A stretch of 64,000 nucleotides of DNA from Norana najaformis. Taxonomy: Eukaryota > Annelida > Clitellata > Crassiclitellata > Hormogastridae. Under the pieces are notes generated by a model that was given only the letters and a program-made list of their open reading frames with translations, was not told where the DNA came from and did not search any database. Below are positions 22,030 through 34,300 of the stretch, in pieces. Position numbers and translations under genes: made by a program. Where the stretch lies: assembly GCA_964023275.1 (NCBI GenBank), contig OZ029916.1, positions 34,307,727 to 34,371,726 on the forward strand, read 5' to 3'. Positions within the stretch are counted from its first letter, which is position 1; every line of letters begins with the position of its first letter.

Positions 22030-22345
22030 CTCGGTAATTGTAAGCTTGAGAATTCTGCAGTGCCCAACGAAAGCCAAGTAGCAGGAACCAGGTTATTCAC
22101 AGGCGCTCAGTCAAAACAAAATCGATAGGCAAGAAGGGCTCGGTTCTAGGTCAAGATATGAGTCAAGCAGGCAGACAGTCAGATGGCTGTGCTGGATGGT
22201 GTTTGAAATTGGAAAGGAAAGAGAAATAAGGGAAAGAGTAAAGATCAGGATAGGGTTGGATTGTGAATAGGATTGCGGAATAGGAGTGTTTTCAGTTTTG
22301 AGTGAAAGAACTGCACAGAAACTGCAAGGGGTGAAGTGTTGGTCA
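22030..22345 (-). mobile_element. LINE-c 3' fragment
   Basis: On the minus strand it reads SVQFFHSKLKTLLFRNPI, the post-reverse-transcriptase C-terminus of a CR1-like ORF. About 200 nt of 3' UTR follows with TATCGATTTTGTTTTGACTG and GAGCGCCTGTGAATAA, then a CTGCAGAATTCTCAAG end. The same 290-bp layout recurs at 40135-40440. Confidence 0.6.
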
Positions 22346-22499
22346 ATTCTAGGCCTATTCGCCTCCGTGCGTGAGGATTCCGGTTCGCATACTGATCGTG
22401 GCTATATTTCAGTGAGTTGAATATCGGGACAGTACGGTCCGTAGCCAACACGGTGACCTTAAAACCAGAGTTGTCTGTGGGTTGGATGGACCCACAGGT

Positions 22500-22625
22500 T
22501 CGTAATCGTAATCCCAAGATTTCTACAGCGCCCAATGAAAGCCGCGCCGCGGGGACCAGCTTATTCACAGGCGCTCAGTCAAAACAATATCGATAGGCAA
22601 AAGGGTTCGGTTCCGGGTCAGGTTG
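22500..22625 (-). mobile_element. LINE-c 3' tail copy
   Basis: Nearly the same 3'-UTR block as 22048-22180, 40150-40270 and 41845-41985. It contains CAGGCGCTCAGTCAAAACAA on the plus strand. The minus-strand 3' end is GGGCGCTGTAGAAATCTTGG followed by GATTACGATTACG. Confidence 0.6.
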
Positions 22626-23389
22626 GAATTTTTGGGAAATTCGATGGGTCAGGTCGGGTTAAGAAGGCTGTGTAATGAATAATTTTGGCTGATGGGCTCT
22701 TTATTAATCAGCAAGATGAAGCAATTGTTATCGATTATCTAGCAGCTTACTCACTTAAAATGCTATTATAGCGCAAAATTGCTCTTGGTTTCAGGAATTC
22801 ATTCCCTTTTAAATTAGCACAACCATTTTTTTGGTTTAACACTAACCCCTAGTAAATGGGTCGGGTCCGGACAGAATTTGTGTTAATGGCGGGTCGGGTC
22901 GGGTCCAGTGTGGGTCAGACCCTTAAAAGTGAACCATTGACAACTATGCTTAAAACAGCGTGGCACCCCATTCAGATGGGCAGCGATAGTGATCTCACTA
23001 TATAAATTCAATGAAAACTGAGTTGGGCTGAAGCCATGCGGTCGCTACTGAAAAACGTGTAAGACTTACTTGTAGGCCTACATTTACATTATAGGTAGGC
23101 CATAGGTTACACTTCTATAGTCTTACAAAATTAATTTTTCCGGTCGGTGACAATATGAAATTAGTTAGCATGAAGAAGTCGTTCGTTGCGTCACATTGTT
23201 TACTTCGCTCTTCGCTTTTCTTGTTCGCTCGACTTCGACAAACAGTCAAGCTCAATCATTCACCGCCACTAACTAGTTGGAATTTCTGCTTGGAACGATC
23301 GAATTGGTCCGCCCTTCCACAGAAGGCTCTCATCCGCCGAATTTCCCTCAAACTGACTGTAAAATTTTACATTTAGGCTACAGGCAATC

Positions 23390-23700
23390 GCGCCTGAAGA
23401 GCTTCGTCAACTTCTGCCAACAAAGTCATGTGAAGTTCCATTCCACAGAGTCCTTGCTAACCTGCATAATGCTGATTTCTTTGGGGCTGTTGACCGGTGT
23501 CAGATAGACCTAACCTTGCTTGTTCTTTTTGATGCGAGTGCGGCCTTTGACACCGTTAACCAAGGCATTCTCAGATTGCCTTGAGACGTCTTTTGGTGTC
23601 GTGTGTCATCCTCTGCCGTGGTTGCGGTCGTTCCTTTCTGACCTCACCCGGAGGGGGGTTGGTCCCACACGATCGGTCTGGTCCCTGGTTTCATTTTTGG
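23390..23700 (+). mobile_element. Reverse-transcriptase core relic of a CR1/L2-like LINE, frameshifted
   Basis: Three blocks of a non-LTR reverse transcriptase appear in order. KFHSTESLLTCI (about 23430) matches the YHSTETALL motif, LLVLFDASAAFDTVNQGIL (about 23515-23572) matches the palm motif, and LETSFGVVCHPLPWLRSFLSDLT (about 23580-23650) follows in another frame. The frame changes between the blocks, so the element is dead. This is the only palm-domain fragment found in the window. Confidence 0.65.
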
Positions 23701-23734
23701 CTGCCACAGCTGACATCTGCAATGCAACATGGTA

Positions 23735-23935
23735 GCTTCGCCGTGGTTGGTCCTTGACTCTGGAACAGTCTGACATGCGACCTGCGGCATGAGCTTCTTG
23801 CCTTTTTTTCTGCCTCTATTTCGCCACCGATGGAAAGCTATTCTGTTTGATCGTGTTATCAGGTTGGGAGCACTTCTTTGTAGTTTCTTGAAAACTGCTA
23901 TATGGATATGCAATTATGATTACTATTACGATTCA
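23735..23935 (+). mobile_element. LINE-b C-terminal and tail relic
   Basis: Has a block resembling 10255-10320 (ACATGGTAG, GTGGTTGG, TTGACTCTGGAACA), then FRHRWKAILFDR, reminiscent of the FKxxLKTxLF C-terminus. It ends near AAAACTGCTATATGGATATG. Confidence 0.4.
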
Positions 23936-24110
23936 TAAATAACATTATAACCAAAGTTGTTCGTCAAATAAATGTGCAGAGCTGTTATATTTTTCGCCTT
24001 ACGAGAGTTTCGGTGTTTTAACAAAACATAATGAACTACCTAGATGTAGAACACTGTTAGGTCTATCTCACCTTTACAGCATGCCACATCACCAATCTTG
24101 GATCTTGATC

Positions 24111-24215
24111 TGGAACCGCATTTTTCTTATCGATTATGTTTTGACTGAGCGCTTGTGAATAAGCTGGTTCCCGTGACGTTGCTTTCGTTGGGCCCTTAGT
24201 CAATTACGAGTAGAT
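24111..24215 (+). mobile_element. LINE-c 3' tail copy (plus orientation)
   Basis: The only plus-oriented copy of the LINE-c 3' UTR: ATCGATTATGTTTTGACTGA, GCGCTTGTGAATAAGCTGGT, then CGTTGGGCCCTTAG. It is followed by a short (TTACGAG)-type tail from about 24200. Confidence 0.55.
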
Positions 24216-24449
24216 TAGTCGATTACGAGCATAGAGCTATAGAATTCTCTACTTTTCAGCCTGTTTTTCAGTTTTAACTCAAGCCAGAAATGACTTGAGT
24301 TGGAACTAAACCGGAGCCAATCTTTGCCCTAGCGATGATAAAGTATCTTGGCTGAATGCCTGGTTCTCCCAACTTTGTTTTCTTTTTATGGGCGCTGAAA
24401 ATCTGCCGAGTTTACAGGTGTCTGGTTCTTTCAACACGATTACGCAAAA

Positions 24450-25229
24450 CTGTGATGGCTGCGCCCGAAAGTACCAAATCTCGCAAAATCTCGTGACCGA
24501 CTCTATATGTAGGTTTCAATGGAGGTGACGTAATCTGTTGATCGGCCGTTTGTTGTGTCGTCGTGTGTCGTGCGGGGTTAATGCAGTAGGACCATTTCGT
24601 CGCATTTCACAGAACAGTGAAACGTTTAACGGGTCTAACTAAATACCAAAGTGGACAAGTGAGTAGCCCACCCTCCAGCACAGTTCTCGCGACAGCTTAT
24701 CTCAACATTGCTTGCAGCCTGCTATGTGGCCCGAGAAGGACGAACGGACAAGCTTGAATTTGTCGTAGTTTTCAGTTGTGTTAGCGTCGAGTGGTGTTTA
24801 CCAGCGTTGACAGCAGTTATTTTGGCATAGGGTCAAAAATAAGTTCCAAGACAGGATTTTGCTATCGGACGGATAGTGAATGGAGTTCTTTTATACTGTA
24901 TATCATATACTGTTGTTATTAATGTTTCTGCCAAACTTACTAGTACTAATGCTATTTTAAAATTTTATTTCAAAGCATGTATGTTACAGAGTTTTTGCTC
25001 GAAAAACGGCTTCTAGCTGCAGCTGAAATTAATCCACATAAATGATTGCTTTTGGTTTATTTTGCTGTTTGTTGCTTATAATTGTATTACAAGATTTTTA
25101 ACATTAATTAGTGCATTGTTTTGCAGTTGACATTTCTCACAGCTGACAGTCAAACCCAGTAGTTTTTCTGTGAAAAGTGATCCTGAGGATGTACTGGTTC
25201 TGTAAAACTTGAAGTAAGTAAAAAACACC
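24450..25229 (+). promoter_or_regulatory. Probable promoter and 5' UTR region of the adiponectin receptor gene
   Basis: CpG-containing DNA lies directly upstream of the PAQR start codon. A CRE-like TGACGTAA is at 24526-24533. A good donor (ACAA/GTGAGT, exon end 24658) could close a 5' UTR exon, and acceptors ending at 25126 (TTTTGCAG) or 25142 could open the coding exon's leader. The transcription start is not visible from sequence alone. Confidence 0.4.
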
Positions 25230-25397
25230 ATGGAAGACATCAACGCTGGGAGCAAAGCCAGCGAAAATGGGACAGAACTTCGAAAACGACATAATGTGAT
25301 TACATCAACGGATGACATCGTTGATCCAGACATCGATTTTAGAGATTCGCTTGTCAGCAAAAGTGCAAACATCTCTGATGATGAAGATGAGGAGACT
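25230..25397 (+). CDS. adipor: AdipoR coding exon 1
   Basis: Fifty-six codons from the start ATG to EDEET. The encoded segment is acidic and hydrophilic, with ISDDEDEE at its end, and is predicted to be disordered and cytoplasmic. It leaves in phase 0 at GTAAGG, into a 5.4-kb intron. Confidence 0.85.
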
Positions 25398-28300
25398 GTA
25401 AGGACTTTACTGTTATCTTAACTTGCACTGTCTTAGATCTGTTGGGCAGCCATTTGCACACAGCCTTAGATTGCTTTTTGAAAGAAAAGCAGCGCTTTAA
25501 GCGAACCCTTTGTGGCAGCCATAAGTATCGGTGTTAGTGACTTAATTTTCATAGCCTCAGCACTAAAGGGTAGTTGGCCAGTCCTCTCCCTCTCTGCATG
25601 ATCTTCTTATTGACAGCGTGTTGTTGATATACCCATTTTATTGCAGAGTGTGCTAGGAATAGAATGTTGAAATGCCTTTCTTTCCTGGTTGAGATTTTAA
25701 CCCTCAACTTCTGGGCAAACATTTCAGCGTGCTAACAACAAGACTGTCACTGCCCCTTGTGCTATATAACTGTTGGGATAAACACATTTAGCTTGTCATG
25801 TTGCCCTACCTTAATTACTTTGTTCCTTCTTCACGAAAAGGTGGCCGAGATGGGCTTCATTCATGCACGACTCGGGTATAGCACATCAGGTGATTGTGTT
25901 AGACTGAGCTGGCCCAAGTCCCTCAGTCTGTTTTAATTCAGCAGTCTGCAAGTTTGGCCAACTTCGACAAGTATGAGACAACTAATTTGTGGCTACTTGG
26001 TGTTTTCCTATGATGGTGTTGTTGATACGATGGTAGCATGTACTGTGAACTTAAGCACAGTCTAGCTTAGTAGTATTTGGCTGGGTGATTATCCAAGGAA
26101 TACCATGTTTTGCTCCACTCTCCTTCCTTTTAGGGTTAGTAAATGAGTACCAACATAAGCTGAGAGGTCAAAAAAGGTGTCCAGTCATTGTTCATGATCC
26201 TGATTTTTTACTCTGGGACCTCGCTCCTGAGAAGTTTCTATACGGATGAGTAAACAACTCTGTAACCTTTACCATTTTACTAATGTAGCCAGGTTGTCTG
26301 GTAGTAAGTACAGTCATTGTGGCCTGTATCCAGACAGAATGGTTGTGTGGCCTTTTGGAGTGATTGGGTGAAAATTACTGGCAGTGCGATGCAAAAGAGA
26401 AAAAGATCTTTAGCCTGAAGTGCAAACTTGACCACAGCTCCTCGACAACAGGACGTCCATTTGTGATAGGTTCTGAGTTGTAGTAATGGGGTATCAGTTG
26501 CATTTGCAACACAGTTTGAACCTCAGACACTGGGTCAACACATTAACAATTGGTGACTGTAGTGCTTTGAGAGGTACTAAAAGGTGCTATATTAGATACA
26601 TCATACCAGTACTTGCTTACATACATCTGTGCCACCAGGGTAGCATTTTAGGTAAAATAAATGAGGTCACTGGTCTCGTAGGAATTTTTTGTGTTATTTG
26701 TGAAATTTATATTACTGGTCCGTTCTTGAATCTTTGTTTCGTATAAATTGGTGAACTTTTGTATTGTGAACATTAATCTTGAGATAATATTTATATCAGT
26801 TGTAGATAATTTTTGTTTGTGGGTCACTGTTCCCTGCTTGAATACTTGTTTCAGATTTACATAATTTATGTATTTTGAGTTGCTGGTATCTGCTTGAATA
26901 TTTTCTGTTGTCTGCATGATATTTGTTGCACGTTTATGTATTTGGGTTACTGGTCTCTACTTGAATATTTGTGTCAAATTTGCATGATTATGGATCTGGA
27001 AATTTGATCTCGTAAGTTGTTATTTGTAATTTATGTTGATGCTGATGGACACATGGCGTGTTAACAAATGTCCTCTTACTTACTATTTTTGTGTCATTGA
27101 GCTGGCTAGGCTTTAGTTTACAGTTAACACCAAGTTTCAAATTTTGGATGGAGGTTAAAATGATCAACTCATTTGTATACTGTTATACATTATGTGTTTG
27201 TCATCTATCAACTTATGGGTAATTATTTCAGCTTTATCAGCATTTCGGTTTTTGTCCTGCCTGTTCCATGATCATATGTACTGTGTAGCATAAACTCAGT
27301 TTCTTATCTGTGTATGATATTTAAGAGAACATACGTTTTGTTGTTCATGACTTATGGACAGATTGTCCTAAATTTAGAAGTTAATGGTCATTTTCTTGTT
27401 AAGCAATCAGTAGATTGATAAGCTTTTACCTCCCTGATGGAGGTGAGTCAGTCAGATATGTAGATGTGGAGGATGTGATGGTTAGACAGATAATTGCAGT
27501 ACTGAGATAAGGCTTAGTCAGTTTAGTGATGCAGTGGCAGAATGCAAATATTTGCCTTTGCCTCAGCGGCTGAAGTTCAAATCTTGGTGCGTCTTGTAAA
27601 ACTGTTCGTTGTTTTCAGGCTGTGCACCTACAAGGAAGGTTGTCCAACTGTTGGATTGTAGTTGACAAGTTTCCTTTTCAGCTGAAATGTCCTTCAACCT
27701 CAAAGCCTGAGGACTATTGATAAAATGGCATGTAACAAAGTAGCAATAACCCTTATCTTTCCTACTGTCAGTTCAGCACACAGTTCAAAAACTCAGTCTC
27801 CAAACTGGTGAATTCATGCAAATATAAGATTACATGACCAATTCAAGTTATAGTTCAGTTCAAAGCCATTTATTGACTCAACAACAATAATGGAACTCCA
27901 GCAGAGACACTTGTAACATGCTTCGTTATAAGACAGATTCTTGTGTAAAACAAGCTTGGATACCAAATTTAGCTTGGCTTTAGAAAATATTATCATTATA
28001 ACAGAACCTTGTTATAAGGCGGTTCTTGATGTGGCCCTCAAAGACAATATTTAATTGAGGTTCTGGTGTACTTAATAACACTTAGCAAGAAATGATGCAT
28101 TTTATGCGAATGATGATAGATTGATGATGAACAAGCAAGATGCTAGAGACATTCCACTGGCTTCCTGTTGAGGAACAGACCAGATTTAAGATCCTTCTCT
28201 CTGTCCTTGGACCTGATTTGTTAGTCAGTACAACTTGGGCACACAACAATGAGCAACATGTTTTTCTTCTGGCTTCTGTAGCTGTGGCCTATTTCAGTGA

Positions 28301-31300
28301 GTGATGTGTTCTTCTGTCAAGACACCCCATTCTACCGAGTACATCAGTTAGCTCTACAGATGTGTTCCTGTTTTGAGGCAGCCTAGTCAGTGATACTCTG
28401 CAGCCAGTTGGGAGCTGCTAGAACCTTACTACCATACATCAGCTCTTGGGTATCATCTAATCCTTCTGGAGCTGTCTGCTGTTACCCATCCGTAATGCCC
28501 CACTTCCATTTTCAGCTGATTAGAGATCCAGGGTTCATTATGCTTCAATTTTTGAGAAGCAGAATTTGCACTGCACTAATGTACAGGTGAATATGTACAA
28601 ATGTTGTCTTTGATAATGAACTCTAGCATCATATAAGCTGCCAGGGGGCACCTGTACATTTATGCATATGCATACACATGTATACGCATGTACACACATG
28701 CACACATTTGTGTTGCAGAATCTTTGGGAACCACACCAATTCCCACATTACAGAGAGGTTCCATTGTAATGGTGCTGCAGGGTAAAGCAGAATTAACTTG
28801 AAGTCTTACCACATAATTTCATTATTTGGGATCTACATGTGTGCGAGAACCTGCCAGTGGTGGATTGTCCAGTTATCTGAACATTATTTGCTTACAGGTG
28901 ATTGTTCTTATTAAACATTAGCACAGTTTAGGCTAGCGTAGGTAGACCTTTTGTGAGGTACTTAAAAGGCACTATATCATGGGTATAGATACATTACATT
29001 ACACCAGGTTATCATTATTATAGTGTTATAACGTGCATCGCAGGTGTATGTAATTGTGATTATGCTCTGGAAACCTATGACAAAAATAATCTACAACAAA
29101 AAGAACATATGTTAGTTTGTATCTATCAGTTGCGGCTTCCTGTAAAAACCAAGGCAACCTAAATCATTCCGCTCAGTGTTGTTATCTTTGCTGGAGTCCA
29201 GGTGCACTGAACACTCCTGGTTGCACCGGCAATGTCCTTGGCTGGAGTTGATCTTTTTTATAGCCTTGCTTATTTCCAAGGAGGGCTTAGATGTTTATTT
29301 CCAACATGATAGCCTCTTGGCAGAGGTCCATGGTTTTGGTTTACCACTTGAAGGGAATCTTTGAAAAAAATTGTGAGGAGAATCAAAAAGAAGAGAGAGA
29401 TGCAAACAGAGGCACTGAAACAGACATAGAGACAATGAAAGAGGGACACAAACAGAAACTCAGAGACAAGGAGACAGACAAAGGTGAGACACAAACATAT
29501 GCAAGCAGACACATAGGAGACAAGAGCTGTATGGAACAAGAAATACAGACAAATATTGAGAGACACAGGGAAAGAGATGCAGACAGATATGGAGACACAG
29601 ATTGACATAGGGACACAAAGACACAGAAACAGGTAATGCATGAGTATCAGATGAATTTATGAGCAGTAGGGCTGTGAAGGGTAAGAGCCATTACTGTAAG
29701 CAGAGGTGGAAGGGCGTCTTGGAAGACCTTTGTAGGACCAGTTAAGTGGTAGAGTGGGAAGTTCCAAATGGTATACAGTGGGAAAGACCAGGTGCAAAAG
29801 AGTGGCAATGTGCTTACAACAAAATGTGCTTTACAACAAAAGAACTGGTAAAAAAGTCTCTAGATTGGTTTTACAGCGTGAGACATGCATTGAAGACTGA
29901 TTTACTTATTTGTATTTATTTATTCTGTTTCTTTTGTTTTAAATAATTTTATTTGTTCTCTGGATTTATTTTATAATTTTTATTTATTCACAGGCCACGA
30001 CTGCCTAATGCACATAGCATCAGCTGGTGGCACTGAGCAACGACATTAGGTTTTGCTCAAGATCCAGGCACAATGCTTCTTGTATTCATGTGATACTGCC
30101 TGTGAGACTTTAACTTTTTAAAGCGGTGATACTAGACAAGTGCACAGATGATCAGCAACTGTGTCCCTGTTTGAAGTGCATGTGATTTTGAAATGATGTC
30201 AGACAGAGACTTTGAACAGCTTTCACATGCATAATGAATTTATGAATCATTTTCATGTGTATAAGAATTTGTGTCTGAAACATTTCACTCGTGAAACTGA
30301 TGTCTGGTAGTGGCAGACACTAATGGAATTAGAGTGGTAACGTACTGTAAGGTAATTTTAGGCCTCAGAGACTTGATTTGGAGATTAAAGAATCTTCTGC
30401 TGAAGCACAACAGGACATTCATCGCTGATATATTACATATGTATAGTTTGTGGATGTGGTTATGTGGTTTGAAGGACGTTTCAACTTCTTTAGGGGATGG
30501 GTTTTATCAAATGAAGAGCACCTGGACATTTACTGCAGCACATTGTTTTTCAGCCCTAATACTTGTTAATACCTGCTAAATCATCAATTCCTGATGAGTA
30601 CAATAATATGCTCGCAGTGAAAATGGCAGATTGATGTTTAAAGGTTTTTAAATGGTTACCTTTGTTTTTGAAATTTATTTGAGTCTCTCACTAAGAGATT
30701 GAGCTTCTTAAGTTCCTACATATACCAAAATTTAACTTTAGCAAAGTACATACTTCCTTGTTTTTGTCCCAGGCCAACGAATTCTGTTTTATTTTTTAGA
30801 CGGGAAGTCCGCGTCTCTCAGAATCTCTTCAGCATCTTTGTGGCTTTGATGGCACTGCAGCAGCCGAGTTCTTTGCGATGCCCGGTCGTGCTCTGGACAA
30901 GGCCGAGGACATCGCGCGTCACCTGTGGAAGTCAATTCCTGGTCTGCCCTTTGAGAAGGCCGAAGAGATAGCACGCCAGGCATGGGTGGCTGGACGTGGC
31001 CTGGCATTTGATAAAGCTGAGGAAATGGCCCACCTTGCTTGGGATGCAGTTCCTGGCTTCAGGATTGAGAAGCTTGAGGACATTGCTCGCAACCTGTGGC
31101 AGTCTGTGCCAGGCCTGACACTGGAAAATGCAGAAGAGATTGTCCGACGTGCTTGGGCAGCAGTTCCAGGCCGTGCGCTCGACAAGGCTGAGGATTTTAT
31201 CCGCCAGGCTTGGGTTGCCGGTCGTGCCGTCATCCACCACCACCATCTGCCTGGGTGGCTGAAGGACAACGACTTTCTGGTCAAGGGACATCGTCCCCCT

Positions 31301-34300
31301 CTTAACTCGTTCTGGGCCTGCTTCAAGTCCATATTCCGAATCCATACGGAAACTGGAAACATCTGGACTCATCTGATCGGTAACAATTCCATCACAGATT
31401 CCAAGATGTAGTAATTCATACACGTATTTTAATCTTGGCACCTCTTTCAGGTCAGGTAGCACTGAGAAGTAGCATTTATTCTTGTAGCATCTGAGTCATA
31501 ACACTTTACACCACTTTGCATAACCTGAGCTTCTTGTCCATTGTCTGCCTTTATTTAGCCAGCGATTTAAAACCATTCCATTTGATTGTGGTCTTCGTGT
31601 TTGTGTTTATGATCAAAATGGAGCATCTCTGAGGAGTTTTGTTGAAGAGGCGCTATATAAATGTGCACTTGTGACAACAATCACTGAGCAGAAGCACTCC
31701 TAATAGCAGCTAGATGGGCCGTTGTGACTACTTGAGTTACATTGACTATGCAGTGCACTTCTGGTCACTGAAGACCCGTGTGAGAGGTGCCCCAGTATTG
31801 CAGAGTTGTAATACTGTTTTTCTTCTGATACTGCTTTGCACCAACACGTTTACACATTGTCTGATAAATAGCACTTACTGTTGTGAGCAGCATTTCATAC
31901 TTGGGTTGTAGCTCCTCTCAGCTTTTAATCTTCTACTGACAAAACATCAGTGAAAATGCACTTTACAAAAAATTTTAATGCAGGTCTAAGAATGTACTCT
32001 CACTTAAGCTTCTCAACATTAAAGTTTACATTAATTTTTTTGTCATGAGTGATTAATTACTGTTTATTTAAAAATTAGTTTCAGCTAACATTCATTGTTA
32101 CCCTTCTCCAGATACTAATTTTTTCTAAAATTACTGTAAAGGGCCACTTACTGTTTGGCTATAGCTGACAGTGCGTATGATTTATTACCGATAATTTGTG
32201 TCTTGGAGAGCCTTCTGGCGGCAGTAGTATCTACTGTTTCTAGTAATTGTTTTTAGGAGAGTTGTCCTGATCCCGATGGTTGTGACTTCATGATTTATTG
32301 AATATTTTGCAGCCATATTTTTGTGTATTTATTTATTTACTCTTATTTATTTTGATTATTTATTTTAGGCTTTCTGGCATTCGTAATGGTGGCAGCGTAC
32401 TTTCTGACACGACCATCAATTGAGGTTAACTGGAGAGAAAAGGCGGTCTTTTCTGCCTTCTTTGCTGGTGCCATCTTGTGCTTAGGGTTCTCGTGGGTCT
32501 TTCACACGGTCTACTGCCATTCCGAGAGAGTTGGGCGTATTTTCGGAAAGTATGTACTGATTTGCATGTTTACCAGAACTCTCTTAGACGTGCTTAACTA
32601 TTGTGCAGATATGGTTATAATGGTCAGCAAGACAGATCCTATATAGCAGGATATTACATATTACTGGTAAACAGAGGTTTTGGTACTGGTAAATAGCAGC
32701 ATCATATTACAGTCATATTAGTCTTCAAGGTAGTAAGTTGATTTTCCAGTTTTAAAACCACAGCCATGCGAGGTAAAAATGAAACTGTTCCAGTTGAAGA
32801 ATCATAGCATTTGGTTGTTTGGTGCAGCTGAATCATTGCACAATTGTTGTTTCAGACTTGACTATTGTGGTATAGCACTCCTGATTGTTGGTTCATTTGT
32901 GCCGTGGCTCTACTACAGCTTTTACTGTCGTCAGTCTCCACAGATTGTGTACCTGGTTCTGATCGTTGTCCTCGGCATCGGTTCTATAGTCGTGTCGATG
33001 TGGGACAAATTTGGTGAACCAAAATTTCGGCCAGTGAGAGCAGGTGAGTTATGTATGTTCTATGGTTCTGTTTGCAGCCGTAAAGGTAAACTGTTCTGTG
33101 GCTTAATTATGATGGAGGTTTGGAGGCCTCCTTTCTGTCCTTAGCAGTATTTTAGGTCTTCACTTTGGCTTCAGCCATATTATAGGTCTTCACTTTGGTT
33201 TTGGCCATATTATAGGTCTTCACTTTGGTTTTGGCAGCATGATGGTCTTCATTATGGCCATGTGGATATTGGAGGTCTTCAGTGTGGTTTTGTCCAATAT
33301 TTGTACTCTGTCTTTTGTCCTCGGCGGTCTTGTAACTTTTCTTGTTATTATGTATCTCATTTTTGGTATGTCTGTTTATGGACATTATTTAGTGCCTAAA
33401 GTTCAATTTTATTTGAGTTGTTGTATCAGCTTCATCTGTCTTTCATCTTGTGTTATTTTTATACCTTATTTCTTCTTGTTTTATTTTACAGTTCCTTGCT
33501 GACTTTGCTATACATTACCGGTTACTATGTCTTACTTTATTCTGCCATTGTGTTTTCCAGGTGTTTTTGTAGCCCTTGGTCTAAGTGGTGTCATTCCAGC
33601 TGCACACTACATCATTGCTGAAGGTTTCTACCATGCGTGGAATTTTGCTGCCCTTGGCTGGCTCTTCCTTATGGGATTTCTTTACATAGCTGGGGCCGTC
33701 ATCTATGCGGCACGAATCCCAGAATGCATTTGGCCTGGAAAGTTTGACATCTGGGTAAGATATTACCATCTCAAATTAAATTGGTACATCATGTTTATTA
33801 GGCATTCTAAAGTCAAATAAAAGTATTAAAGATCCAGAACAACTAGATATATGCTGGTGGCATGGTGAGGTAAGGTAATGTAAGGTAGGGTAAAATTAAG
33901 TAATTACACATTTATTAAATGAATCCGTTGGTTGTATGTAGGTGTAAAAACTGAATTTATTGCTACTAGACACTAAACAGCAGCTCAAGAAGTTTGATTA
34001 GTGCAAATCTCTGAATTTAGGTTTATTGAGTTGGCTGAATTTGCTAATAACTTTGGTGCTGTTATTAACTCTACTGTTACATCTCACTGATTATGTAAAT
34101 GGTATTTGTAAGGTGTTATGTATGCATATTTGTGATATATGCAGAAGTAGGTCTTTGTCTTCAAGGATATCTCTGGCAAATGCATTGGTTTCCAGTTGGG
34201 TCGATTATTGTAGCTAGCTTTGTACTAATAATGCAAAGTCAGATGTGTGGAAACTAGGGAGTTCAGAACTCGTTGGCTAGAGTCATAATTGATATATCTA

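Larger units (their letters stand above)
25398..30799 (+). other. First coding intron of the adiponectin receptor gene, 5.4 kb, no gene seen
   Basis: CpG-poor, TG-rich intronic DNA. It holds tail relics at 26578-26600 and 28955-29010 (AAGGYGCTATAT), a SINE-like remnant at 25675-25800, family B at 27525-27720 and a GAGACA-type purine repeat at 29385-29635. Confidence 0.7.

Noticed and set aside
25190-25222. Exon end at GAAGTAAGT just before the AdipoR ATG
   Set aside because: Using this donor would separate the leader from an ATG with an ideal context; no acceptor lies between it and the ATG, so it is probably a cryptic site in the 5' UTR.
30919-31462. Minus-strand frames of 147 and 176 codons
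   Set aside because: Shadows of the AdipoR repeat exon; the plus strand carries the conserved protein.
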